DNA of 64,000 bases from Nocardia vaccinii NBRC 15922 (GTDB lineage Bacteria; Actinomycetota; Actinomycetes; Mycobacteriales; Mycobacteriaceae). Positions 17,525 through 25,772 of the stretch are shown one piece after another. A program made the position numbers and the translations under genes. Location: contig NZ_BDCC01000028.1 of NCBI RefSeq assembly GCF_001613305.1, positions 1 to 64,000 of the forward strand. Reading direction: 5' to 3'. Under the pieces are notes generated by a model. It was not told the origin of the DNA. It did no database searches and was given only the letters and a program-made list of their open reading frames with translations. Position 1 is the first letter of the stretch, and the number at the start of each line of letters is the position of its first letter.

Positions 17525-18121
17525 ATGCACCACTTCGCTCGACGCTCGGCCGCGACGACCTTGACCCTGGCCACGGCGGCACTGCTGTTCACCGCCGCGT
17601 GCAGCAGCGATGACAACAACAAGTCCGCCACCACGTCCCCGGCCGCCGGCGCCGCGAAGGAGTCCGGCGAGAAGAAGACCGCCGCCAAGGAGTCCGGCGC
17701 GAAGGAGTCCGGCGCGAAGGAGTCCGGCGAGAACGAAACCGGCGAGAACGGTGCCGCGGCGGAGACGAAGATTCAAACCCCCGCCGGCGAGATCGCCGTC
17801 GCCGGCCACGTGCTGGCCAAGTACAACGAGATGGGCGGTCCCGCGGGCACCCTCGGTGCGCCGACCGGCAACTCCATGAACGGCCCGAACGGTGGTTCTT
17901 GCCAGGAGTTCGTCGGCGGCGCGATCTGCTGGAGCGAACAGACCGATGCGCATGTGGTCTGGGGCGAGATCCGCAAGGCGTGGGACAGCAACGGCGGCAT
18001 CAACGGCAACCTCGGCTATCCGACCAGCGACGAGAAGGACATCGCCAACGGTAAGCAGAGCGATTTCACCGGTGGCAGCATCACCTGGGTGAACAACCAG
18101 ACCTCGGTGACGATGAAGTAG
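17525..18121 (+). CDS. LGFP-repeat lipoprotein with KESG-repeat linker
   Basis: 198 residues from ATG 17525, six bases after agagg. A signal peptide ends in a lipobox (LLFTAACSSD), so the Cys is lipid-anchored outside the membrane. Next comes a highly charged linker made of tandem (A)KESG units, probably extended through the cell wall. The C-terminal half carries LGFP-type repeats (GTLGAPTGN, GGAICWSEQTDAHVVWG, NLGYPTSDE). It resembles the secreted LGFP protein at 2870. A strong hairpin terminator follows. Confidence 0.85.
   Translation: MHHFARRSAATTLTLATAALLFTAACSSDDNNKSATTSPAAGAAKESGEKKTAAKESGAKESGAKESGENETGENGAAAETKIQTPAGEIAVAGHVLAKYNEMGGPAGTLGAPTGNSMNGPNGGSCQEFVGGAICWSEQTDAHVVWGEIRKAWDSNGGINGNLGYPTSDEKDIANGKQSDFTGGSITWVNNQTSVTMK
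17687..17731 (+). repeat. Three 15-bp tandem repeats coding KESGA
   Basis: aaggagtccggcgcg is repeated three times in a row, the last copy with one change. A further copy lies at 17657-17671. The number of units could vary between strains and change linker length. Confidence 0.85.
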
Positions 18122-18140
18122 TCCGCGTCGTGCTGTGTAG

Positions 18141-18167
18141 CAGCCCGGGGACGATGTTCCCGGGCTG
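18141..18167 (+). terminator. Hairpin terminator after the LGFP lipoprotein gene
   Basis: CAGCCCGGG and CCCGGGCTG form a perfect 9-bp stem with a nine-base loop, followed by ttgt, 20 bases past the stop codon. Confidence 0.75.
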
Positions 18168-18215
18168 TTGTACGGTAGATCCCCGTTTCGGTCCCCGAGT
18201 AGGTAGGTTGTCCGC

Positions 18216-19070
18216 GTGCAAACTCTATTGACCGATCGTGAGCTGCTGGAATCGCTTGCGGCGGAGGTGGAAGAAAATCTGCGGCGACACATCGCCACAG
18301 CCGACGGCTGGCAGCCGCACGATCATGTGCCCTGGGACGATGGTCGCAACTTCGCTTTCCTCGGCGGAACCGACTGGGAGCCCGGCCAATCCGAACTCGG
18401 CGAGGTCGCGAAGCTGGCGCTGACCATCGGTGTGCTGATCGCCGACAACCTCCCTTCCTACCATCGTGAGCTGGGTAAACACCTGCGCATCGGCCCGTGG
18501 TGGCGGTGGGTCGGCCGGTGGACCGCCGAGGAGAATCGGCACGCGATAATGCTCCGGAACTATCTGATGGTCACCCGCGCGGTCGATCCGGTCGAACTCG
18601 AGCGGATGCGGATGTCACATATGACCACCGGATTCCGCCGTCCCGCACTGCATCTGCCCGATGTGCTGGCCGTCAGCGCGTTCGAGGAGCGGGCTGCGGC
18701 GATCCGGCATCGCAACACCGCGGCGCTGGGGGAGAATCCGATCGTGACCGCGATGTCCGACCGCATCGCCGCCGACGATGAACTCCAGTCCGAATTCTTC
18801 GCCGATCTCGTCGCCGCCGCGCTGGACCGCGCGCCCGATCAGACCGCGCGCGCGATCGCCGACCGGGTCGCAGACTTCGCGGTCCCCGAGATCACCCTCG
18901 CCGACGGCCGCTCCAGCACCGCGATCCTGGCGGAGGCGGGTATCTACGACCCGGCCCGCGAACCCGAGCTCGTCTTCACTCCGCTCCTGGCCCGCTGGAA
19001 CCTCTTCACCCGCACCGACCTCGGTGAAGTGGGCGACAAGGCCCGAGCCGAACTGGCTCACCTGCGCTAG
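18216..19070 (+). CDS. Acyl-ACP desaturase-like protein (DesA2 type) with missing iron ligands
   Basis: 284 residues from GTG 18216; TAGGTT at 18204-18209 suggests a leaderless mRNA. It aligns by eye with soluble acyl-ACP desaturases of the DesA2 (Rv1094) type: NLPSYHRELG, RWTAEENRHAIMLRNYLMVTRAVDPVELE, AFEERAAAIRHRNT. EENRH supplies one Glu and His of the diiron centre, and the Glu of AFEERA is kept. However, the usual Glu before DNLPSYH is Ala (IADNLPSYH), and the second ExxH site reads DELQ (Glu to Asp, His to Gln). The protein therefore probably cannot hold a normal iron pair and may be structural or regulatory. It lies after phoH2, close to its place in M. tuberculosis. Confidence 0.8.
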   Translation: MQTLLTDRELLESLAAEVEENLRRHIATADGWQPHDHVPWDDGRNFAFLGGTDWEPGQSELGEVAKLALTIGVLIADNLPSYHRELGKHLRIGPWWRWVGRWTAEENRHAIMLRNYLMVTRAVDPVELERMRMSHMTTGFRRPALHLPDVLAVSAFEERAAAIRHRNTAALGENPIVTAMSDRIAADDELQSEFFADLVAAALDRAPDQTARAIADRVADFAVPEITLADGRSSTAILAEAGIYDPAREPELVFTPLLARWNLFTRTDLGEVGDKARAELAHLR

Positions 19071-19525
19071 CGACGTGTGGAGACGGGAGAGCGCACCGCT
19101 TTCCAGAGGCCGGTCATCGTGCCTCGCAGGAAGTCTTCCCAACTGAAGTGGTCGTGCCAGAGGGTGATGCGGCCGTCGACGAGTTCGAACGTGCCGCACA
19201 CCCAGAAGGCGATCTCGATCGGGCCCGCGCGCAGGTAGTCGGTGCGCTCGGTGAGGACGGTGTCGCCCTCGGAGGCGGGCCGGCCGTCGGCCTCGATGGC
19301 GATGTGGTGCATATCGACGCGGAAGCCGAAGGATTCCCGCGACAGGCCGCGCAGCAGGCCGCCGACGCGGCCGACGCCGCGCACATCGGGCAGCGTGGTG
19401 TTCTTCCAGACGATATCGGGGTCGAGCAGTTCGAGCGCCTCGTCCACCGCGCTCATCTCCAACGCCGCGAAGAATTCGCGAACCGTGGTGATCGCATCCT
19501 GCCGTAGCTCGGGTTTTTCGGACAT
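19067..19525 (-). CDS. Limonene-1,2-epoxide hydrolase-like protein (SnoaL fold)
   Basis: 152 residues from ATG 19525; TACAGT on the minus strand (19532-19537) ends six bases before it, predicting a leaderless mRNA. The sequence fits the small NTF2-like epoxide hydrolase family: FFAALEMSAVDEALELLDPDIVWKN, a RTDYLRAGP stretch and ITLWHDHFSWEDF, with acidic and Arg residues placed as in the catalytic Asp-Arg-Asp set. It may open lipid or terpenoid epoxides. Its 3' end overlaps the convergent DesA-like gene by four bases. Confidence 0.75.
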   Translation of the reverse strand: MSEKPELRQDAITTVREFFAALEMSAVDEALELLDPDIVWKNTTLPDVRGVGRVGGLLRGLSRESFGFRVDMHHIAIEADGRPASEGDTVLTERTDYLRAGPIEIAFWVCGTFELVDGRITLWHDHFSWEDFLRGTMTGLWKAVRSPVSTRR

Positions 19526-19694
19526 GCTCCGACTGTATGCCGCGGCGGGGTCCGAATCCATGGAATCGGGGCGCGTTCGGCCCGCCGTGTTCGCCGGTTC
19601 TGTGCCTTTTGTTCGCCGGTGGGTGTGCGGGTGCCGGAGAGCGGTCGCTCGGATGGGCTCGGCTCGGGCCGGCGACGGGGGCTCGTCGGTCGGT

Positions 19695-20450
19695 TCAGCT
19701 CGCGGGCGGTGGTTCGGAACCGGTGCCGTCGAGCTTCCGGGTCGCGATGAGGACCGCTAAGCCTTCGAGGATGCGATCGATTCCGAAGTGCAGGGCGTTG
19801 TCGCGGGCCTCGGGCGCGACGGGTTCGCTGAAGGCCGCGAGGGTGTGCGGATAGCGATCGGCCCGATCGGCCAGGGTGCGGGACAGCTGATCGGCCATCT
19901 GGCTCTCCAGGCCGCCGCTGTTGCCGCCCAGGGCGGCGTGGGCGAGGGTCTGTGCCTGGCCGGAGAGCAGTGCGAGGGTGTCCAGGCGTTCGGGACCGGT
20001 CAGGCCGCTGTCGGCCAAGGGTGCCAGACCGGCCTCGAACCAGCCGATCTCGTTGGGCCCGAGTGGCCGTGCGGTGACCAGGATGCCGAGCATCCAGGGG
20101 TGCTCGCACAAGCGCTGATAGGTCGTCAGGCACCAGGCGCGCAGCTGGGCGCGCCACGGCTGTTCGGCCGAATCCTTAGTCGCCGCAACGAGATCGGGCG
20201 TCTCGCCCATCGCGGCGTCCAGCATCAGCGCGGTCAGCTCGGCCTTGCCGGGGACGTAGCGGTACAACGCCATCTTCGCGCAGCCGAGCCGCTCGGCCAG
20301 GCGCTGCATCGAAAGGCTCACCAGCCCTTCGGAATCCGCGAACGCGATCGCCTCGGCGACGATGCGGTCCAGCGAGAGCGAGGGTTTGGGCCCGCGCTTG
20401 GGCCGCTGCGCGGTGCCCCACAGCAGTTCGATAGCGGTCGGTGCGGTCAT
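19695..20450 (-). CDS. TetR-family transcriptional regulator
   Basis: 251 residues from ATG 20450. An N-terminal helix-turn-helix (SLDRIVAEAIAFADSEGLVSLSMQRLAERLGCAKMALYRYVPGKAELTALMLDAAMGE) is typical of TetR repressors. The C-terminal part is a helical ligand-binding domain of the TetR_C type. It is divergent from a flavin monooxygenase, with a 9-bp inverted repeat in between, so it probably represses that gene and itself until a substrate-like ligand binds. Confidence 0.88.
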   Translation of the reverse strand: MTAPTAIELLWGTAQRPKRGPKPSLSLDRIVAEAIAFADSEGLVSLSMQRLAERLGCAKMALYRYVPGKAELTALMLDAAMGETPDLVAATKDSAEQPWRAQLRAWCLTTYQRLCEHPWMLGILVTARPLGPNEIGWFEAGLAPLADSGLTGPERLDTLALLSGQAQTLAHAALGGNSGGLESQMADQLSRTLADRADRYPHTLAAFSEPVAPEARDNALHFGIDRILEGLAVLIATRKLDGTGSEPPPAS

Positions 20451-20474
20451 CTCACCATCCTTACCGATCGGGCC

Positions 20475-20528
20475 TTGACGCCGAAACTGTGTCCACCGTA
20501 CGCTAATTTGCGTCCGATAGACACAGTT
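20475..20528 (+). promoter_or_regulatory. Monooxygenase promoter with TetR operator
   Basis: TTGACG (20475-20480) and TACGCT (20499-20504), 18 bases apart, look like the -35 and -10 boxes of the plus-strand gene. AACTGTGTC (20485-20493) and GACACAGTT (20520-20528) are perfect 9-bp inverted arms: one sits in the promoter spacer, one just past the predicted start of transcription. This fits repression by the adjacent TetR protein. Confidence 0.65.
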
Positions 20529-20549
20529 AAAGAAAAAGCGGGGCTCACC

Positions 20550-21740
20550 ATGCGTAATCAGACCGTTCTCATCTCCGGCGCCAGCATCGCCGGGCCCGCC
20601 CTGGCCTATTGGTTGCACCGTTACGGCTTCGAGGTGACCGTTGTCGAGCGCGCGCCCGAACCGCGCCCCGGAGGCCAGGCCATCGACTTCAAGGGACCCA
20701 CCCACCGCACGGTGCTCGAGCGCATGGGTGTGTGGGAGGAGATCGTGCGGCACCAGACCGGTAAGACCGATATGATCTTCGCCGACGACGCCGGCCGCGA
20801 ATTGGCCGTGATATCAGGCGATTTCACCGGCGGTGACGTGGAGATCCTGCGCGGCGACCTGGCCCGGATTCTGTACGAGCAGACCGCGGGCCGCTGCGAA
20901 TACCTGTTCGGCGATTCGGTCGCCGCGCTCACCGACACCGCCGAGGGCGTCCGCGTCGAATTCGAGCGTGCGCCCGCGCGCACCTTCGACCTGGTCTTCG
21001 GCGCCGACGGAATTCATTCGCGGGTGCGCCGCCTGGCCTTCGGGCCGGAGTCCGATTACGTCCACCACCTGGGCTATTACTACTGCATCGCCGGTGCGCC
21101 CGGATGGGGTCACGATGCGAACGGACCGCGCGTGCGCGGGCGGGCGTCGGCCTACAGTGCGCCGGGCAAGCTGGCCGTGCGCGGCGGGGCCAAGGCAGCG
21201 CACCACTACATCTTCGCCTCCCCGGTGCTCGATATCGGCCGCGACGATGTGGCCGCGCAGCAGCGCCTGGTCGCGGAGCAGTTCGCCGGGCTCGGCGGGC
21301 CCATCCCCTCGATGATGGCCGAACTGCCCGGACTCGATCCGTTCTACCTGGATTCGATCAGCCAGGTCCGGATGAAGGGGCACTACACCAAGGGGCGGGT
21401 CGCGCTGATCGGCGATTCGGCCTATGGAAATACCTTGGGCGGCTTCGGAACCGGGCTCGCGGTCGTCGGAGCCTATGTCCTGGCCGGTGAATTGGTTACC
21501 GCCGGTGGCGAATACGCGGGTGCGTTCGCCCGCTACGACGAAATCATGCGCCGCTACGCCAAGATCGCGGGCAACTCCAACGCCGGGCGGTTCCTCGCGC
21601 CGCGGACCGCGCGCGGTATCGCGATGCGCAACTGGTTCGTCGGCTCACGCGCCTTCGGTCTCATGACGCGGTTCAGCGACAACGCCGCCAAGGATATCGA
21701 ACTGCTGAATTACCCGGAAATGGTCGGCGCGGCCGAATGA
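20550..21740 (+). CDS. FAD-dependent monooxygenase (aromatic hydroxylase/TetX-like)
   Basis: 396 residues from ATG 20550. It has an N-terminal FAD-binding Rossmann motif (VLISGASIAGPALAYWLHRYGFEVTVVER), the DG motif (LVFGADGIHSRVRRLAF) and the C-terminal GD motif (RVALIGDSAYGNTLGGFGTGLAVVGAYVLAGEL). Such enzymes hydroxylate phenols, polyketides or drugs using NAD(P)H and oxygen. Its TetR neighbour and shared operator suggest induction by the substrate. Substrate specificity cannot be read from the sequence. Confidence 0.88.
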   Translation: MRNQTVLISGASIAGPALAYWLHRYGFEVTVVERAPEPRPGGQAIDFKGPTHRTVLERMGVWEEIVRHQTGKTDMIFADDAGRELAVISGDFTGGDVEILRGDLARILYEQTAGRCEYLFGDSVAALTDTAEGVRVEFERAPARTFDLVFGADGIHSRVRRLAFGPESDYVHHLGYYYCIAGAPGWGHDANGPRVRGRASAYSAPGKLAVRGGAKAAHHYIFASPVLDIGRDDVAAQQRLVAEQFAGLGGPIPSMMAELPGLDPFYLDSISQVRMKGHYTKGRVALIGDSAYGNTLGGFGTGLAVVGAYVLAGELVTAGGEYAGAFARYDEIMRRYAKIAGNSNAGRFLAPRTARGIAMRNWFVGSRAFGLMTRFSDNAAKDIELLNYPEMVGAAE

Positions 21741-21790
21741 ATCGGCCGGGCCGAGCTGTCCGGTGATGCCGGGTCCGCGAGAGGGAGTAT

Positions 21791-23194
21791 CTACTCGGAC
21801 TCCGTCACCTTCGCCATGGACAATACGTCCAGTCGTCGGTCGAGTTCTTCGAGGGAAAGTTCGTCGCCGATCAATCCGCGGTCGATGACCGTTTGGCGGA
21901 TCGTCTTGCCTTCCTGCAGCGCCTGTTTCGCCACCGCGGCGGCCTCCTCGTAACCGATCGCCGAATTCAATGGCGTGACGATCGAGGGGGAGGACTCGGC
22001 CAGCTTGCGCAGGTGCTCGACATCGGCGACGAGTCCGTCGATGCACCTGTCCGCGAACAAGCGGGATACGTTGGCCAGCAACCGAATCGATTCCAGGACG
22101 TTGCGCGCCATCATCGGGATGTAGACGTTCAGCTCGAACGCGCCGTTCCCGCCACCCCAGGCGATCGCGGCGTCGTTGCCGATCACCTGTGCGGCTACCT
22201 GCGTAACCGCTTCCGGCAGAACCGGATTCACCTTTCCCGGCATGATGGAGGAGCCCGGCTGCAGATCCGGGAGCCGGATCTCGGCCAGACCGGTCAGCGG
22301 GCCCGAACCCATCCAGCGGATATCGTTGGCGATCTTGGTCAGCGAGATCGCCACGGTGCGCAGCGCGCCCGAGACCTCCACCAGCCCGTCCCGAGCGGCC
22401 TGGGCCTCGAAATGATCTGCGGCCTCGGATAATTGGTCGAGGCCGGTCGAACGCCGGAGTTCGGCGACCACGCGTCCACCGAAACCTTCGGGTGCGTTGA
22501 GTCCGGTGCCGACCGCGGTGCCCCCGATGGGCAGCTCGCCCAGCCGTCCCAGCGTCGCGGTCAGGCGGTCGATACCGGCCTCGACCTGCCGGGTGTACCC
22601 GCCGAACTCCTGTCCGAGGGTCACCGGCACCGCATCCATCAGATGGGTGCGGCCGGACTTCACCACGGTGCGCCACTCGCTCGCCTTGTCCAGCAAGCGA
22701 ATTCGCAGATGATCCAGGGCCGGTACGAGATCGCGCACCACGGCCTCGGTCGCGGCCAGGTGCGTGGCGGTGGGGAAGGTGTCGTTCGAGGACTGCGACA
22801 TGTTGACATCGTCGTTGGGGTGCACGGTCACCCCGGCCGCCGCGGCCAGGCCGGCGATCACCTCGTTGGCGTTCATATTGGAGCTGGTGCCCGAGCCGGT
22901 CTGGAACACGTCGATCGGGAACTGATCGTCGTGAGCGCCTTCGGCGATCTCGTCAGCCGCTGCGATGATCGCCTCGGCCTTGTCGGAGTCGAGCAGCCCC
23001 AAATCCCGATTCACCGTCGCGCAGGCCGCCTTGAGCAGCCCCAATGCCCGAATCTGCGCCCGCTCCAGCCCCCGGCCGCTGATCGGGAAGTTCTCCACCG
23101 CCCGCTGTGTCTGCGCCCGCCACAACGCCGCAACCGGAACCCGAACCTCGCCCATGGTGTCGTGCTCGACGCGATACTCCGTCTGCTCAGTCAT
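21791..23194 (-). CDS. fumC: Class II fumarate hydratase
   Basis: 467 residues from ATG 23194. It hydrates fumarate to malate in the TCA cycle. Signatures: FQTGSGTSSNMNANEVIA, the HPNDDVNMSQSSNDTFPTA segment, KSGRTHLMDAVPVTLGQE, and GSSIMPGKVNPVLPEA with the flexible catalytic Ser loop. TAGGCT on the minus strand (23202-23207) ends seven bases before the ATG, so the mRNA is probably leaderless. It is equivalent to Rv1098c and lies downstream of glpX on the same strand. Confidence 0.96.
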   Translation of the reverse strand: MTEQTEYRVEHDTMGEVRVPVAALWRAQTQRAVENFPISGRGLERAQIRALGLLKAACATVNRDLGLLDSDKAEAIIAAADEIAEGAHDDQFPIDVFQTGSGTSSNMNANEVIAGLAAAAGVTVHPNDDVNMSQSSNDTFPTATHLAATEAVVRDLVPALDHLRIRLLDKASEWRTVVKSGRTHLMDAVPVTLGQEFGGYTRQVEAGIDRLTATLGRLGELPIGGTAVGTGLNAPEGFGGRVVAELRRSTGLDQLSEAADHFEAQAARDGLVEVSGALRTVAISLTKIANDIRWMGSGPLTGLAEIRLPDLQPGSSIMPGKVNPVLPEAVTQVAAQVIGNDAAIAWGGGNGAFELNVYIPMMARNVLESIRLLANVSRLFADRCIDGLVADVEHLRKLAESSPSIVTPLNSAIGYEEAAAVAKQALQEGKTIRQTVIDRGLIGDELSLEELDRRLDVLSMAKVTESE

Positions 23195-23634
23195 AATTCC
23201 GAGCCTAGGCCCGCACACAACCACAGGGGTCAGCCACGCGTGAGGCTTTTCGCACATGTCACCGAGGAATAACGCCCCGCGAATACCCGCCCGTCAGCCC
23301 GATTTCCCCGCACGGACCACGCGAACCGACGACCGAGCGGGCATCGCGGCAAGTTGACAGCCAATCCACTCAGCCGCGAAACCTCTGTACCTGAACACAC
23401 ACGCCGGTCGATGGCTCGAATACGTCAACTTTTCCTGATGCCGCAGGCGAGCCCCAGAAAAGCGAGATCCCCTCCACAGGGCAACTTCACACATGCCCAG
23501 CGACGAAGCGCGCCTGCCCACTGGAGCAGTCACCCGAGCACGCCGGCGGATACGCCGAGTACTGAACTCTTCCCGATGTCTCCCCGATGCCGCAGGCGAG
23601 CCCCCGAAAAAGTGCGGTTTCTCCCCAACTGGGC
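23195..23634. repeat. Intergenic region with a degraded repeat copy
   Basis: No gene is seen. The segment gatgccgcaggcgagccccagaaa-like at about 23440-23515 recurs, better preserved, at about 23586-23660, where it leads into repeat copy B. The first stretch therefore looks like a decayed partial copy of the dispersed repeat family. Confidence 0.55.
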
Positions 23635-23835
23635 CACCTCGCGACGTGCCCAACGGCGAATCGTCTCTGTTCGCTGGCAGTCGCCCGCGAAGCGAAAGGC
23701 TCAGCAACACCAACCCCAAGGTTTTCGGCGCGGGCTCGTCGTTCAGCCCTCGAAGCGCATGGCCGAAGGCCGAGTCTCGAGGGCTGAACGACGAGCCTTA
23801 CAGCGCCGAAAACCCCGCCGCAGCGAAGCGGAGGC
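23635..23835. repeat. Dispersed palindromic repeat, copy B (3' of glpX)
   Basis: Close match to 7887-8086. The 19-nt arms (23735-23753 and 23777-23795) are perfect here, and the outer arms GGTTTTCGGCGC/GCGCCGAAAACC (23720-23731, 23803-23814) are intact. Its end lies five bases from the glpX stop codon, as copy A lies next to coaA. Loop sequences between the arms are also conserved. Confidence 0.9.
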
Positions 23836-23840
23836 AGATA

Positions 23841-24884
23841 TCACGGCATCGGCGGCACAGCGTGTTCGTCCCCCTCGAAGTTCACCGAGGAATACTCCCG
23901 CAGCTTCGTCAGCCGGTGATAGGCATCGATCATCCGCACCGTCCCCGACTTCGACCGCATCACGATCGACTGCGTCGACGCGCCGCCGGAGAAATAGCGC
24001 ACGCCGCGCAGCAGGTCGCCGTCGGTGACTCCGGTGGCGCAGAAGAACACGTTGTCTCCGGAGACGAGATCCTCGGTGACCAGGATGCGATCCAGATCGT
24101 GCCCGGCGTCGAGCGCCTTCTGGCGTTCCTCGTCGTCCTTGGGTGCGAGCTTGCCCTGCAACTCGCCACCCATACAGCGCAGCGCGGCGGCCGCGATGAT
24201 GCCCTCGGGCGTACCGCCGATGCCGATCAGCATGTCGGTGCCGGAGTCGGGACGCGCGGTCGCGATCGCACCGGCGACGTCACCATCGGAGATCAGCCGG
24301 ATTCGCGCTCCCGCGTCGCGCACTTCCTGGATGTGCCGGGCATGCCGCGGCCGGTCGAGCACGCATACGGTCAGGTCGGAGACCGAGGACTTCTTGGTCT
24401 TGGCCACCCGGCGCAGGTTCTCCGCGATCGGCACGGACAGATCGATCACATCGGCCGCATCCGGCCCGACCGCGATCTTGTCCATGTAGAACACCGCCGA
24501 CGGATCGAACATCGCGCCGCGCTCGGCCACCGCGAGCACGGAGATCGCGCCCGGCGAGCCCTTCGACATCAGGGTGGTGCCGTCGATCGGGTCCACCGCG
24601 AAATCGACCTCGGGGCCGGTGCCGTCGCCGACCGCCTCGCCGTTGTACAGCATGGGCGCCTCGTCCTTCTCGCCCTCACCGATCACGACGATTCCGCTCA
24701 TCGACACCGTGGCCACGAGCTGGCGCATCGCGTCCACCGCGGCACCGTCGCCGCCCTCCTTGTCGCCACGGCCGACCCAGCGGCCCGCGGCCATCGCGCC
24801 GGCCTCGGTCACCCGGACCAACTCGAGTGCGAGGTTGCGGTCCGGGGCCTCACGGCGGCTGGTTGCGGGTGTGGGTGCCGTCAT
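23841..24884 (-). CDS. glpX: Class II fructose-1,6-bisphosphatase
   Basis: 347 residues from ATG 24884 with a GGAGG site upstream. It removes phosphate 1 from fructose-1,6-bisphosphate in gluconeogenesis. GlpX motifs: IGEGEKDEAPMLYNGE, VDPIDGTTLMSKGSPGAISVLAVAERG, ISDGDVAGAI, and IGIGGTPEGIIAAAALRCMGGELQGKL. The metal-binding acids lie in GEGEKDE and DPIDGTT. It corresponds to Rv1099c; with fumC it forms a central-metabolism pair. Confidence 0.96.
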   Translation of the reverse strand: MTAPTPATSRREAPDRNLALELVRVTEAGAMAAGRWVGRGDKEGGDGAAVDAMRQLVATVSMSGIVVIGEGEKDEAPMLYNGEAVGDGTGPEVDFAVDPIDGTTLMSKGSPGAISVLAVAERGAMFDPSAVFYMDKIAVGPDAADVIDLSVPIAENLRRVAKTKKSSVSDLTVCVLDRPRHARHIQEVRDAGARIRLISDGDVAGAIATARPDSGTDMLIGIGGTPEGIIAAAALRCMGGELQGKLAPKDDEERQKALDAGHDLDRILVTEDLVSGDNVFFCATGVTDGDLLRGVRYFSGGASTQSIVMRSKSGTVRMIDAYHRLTKLREYSSVNFEGDEHAVPPMP

Positions 24885-25109
24885 CTGCGGTGCCTCCTCG
24901 TTGTCTATTGCTTTGAATTGTCGCAGAACGGTCAGAACATCCCGTCGGGTACTACCGTTCCACTTTCGTCGCGGCGGACCCGATGCTGGTCCGCGCGCTG
25001 TGATATCGGCCTCGTTTCCGACCGGCCGTCGGCAGCGTGGCCCGGCCGCCCTGGTCGGCGCACCCCTCCGGAGCGCGGTGCGCAGAATGCGGCGCGGCAT
25101 ACTGGGGGC

Positions 25110-25676
25110 GTGGCAAATCAGAAACCCCGGATCCTCAACGACTATCGGGACCTGCTCTGGTCGTTGATTCCGTTGCTGTTGATCTGTGTGGTTTTCGCCG
25201 CTCTCGCCCAACAATGCAGTTTCTCACCCGGCGCACCGACGACCGGCAATATTCCGTATTTCGACGTCAAGGCGGCCCTGCAGGACGACGCGCGCACACT
25301 GCCGTTCCCGATCCGGCAGCCGAGCCTGCCCGAGCACTGGACCGCCAACTCCGGCAGCCGCGACACCATCAGCGGCGCCGGCGGTGGGACGCTCAGCACC
25401 GTCGGGTACATCACGCCCGAGGGCACGTATATGCAGCTGACCCAGTCCAACGCATCCGAATCCGCACTGGCTGATCACATTCTGCAGACGCGCAGTCCCT
25501 CGGGGTCGCAGAAGGTGGGCGATCAGACCTGGACGGTCTTCCACGTGCAGGGCAACGAACCGGCGTGGATCACCGAATTCGGTTCCGTCCGAGTGCTGAT
25601 CAAGGGTGCGGGCAACCAGTCGGCATATACGACTCTTGCCGGTGCGGTGGATGCCGCCCAACCGCTGCATTCCTGA
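25110..25676 (+). CDS. DUF4245 membrane-anchored protein
   Basis: 188 residues from GTG 25110. A short cytosolic start (NQKPRILNDYRDLLWSLIPLLL) leads into one membrane segment, and the remainder lies outside. The pattern YRDLLWSLIPL and the later PEGTYMQLTQSN and WTVF elements match the actinobacterial DUF4245 family (Rv1100). CATACT six bases before the GTG suggests a leaderless mRNA. It is divergent from glpX. Function unknown. Confidence 0.82.
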   Translation: MANQKPRILNDYRDLLWSLIPLLLICVVFAALAQQCSFSPGAPTTGNIPYFDVKAALQDDARTLPFPIRQPSLPEHWTANSGSRDTISGAGGGTLSTVGYITPEGTYMQLTQSNASESALADHILQTRSPSGSQKVGDQTWTVFHVQGNEPAWITEFGSVRVLIKGAGNQSAYTTLAGAVDAAQPLHS

Positions 25677-25772
25677 CTCCACCTGCGGATTCGTGATCTT
25701 GATTCGGCTCGCTGAGATTCGATTCGGGTAACCGTCAACGACTCTCGCTGCTTTTCGGCTAACGTTGGCCGG

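Noticed and set aside
23354..24028. Coding frames across the dispersed repeat and into glpX antisense
   Set aside because: They follow the palindromic repeat and the antisense of glpX, with no independent support.
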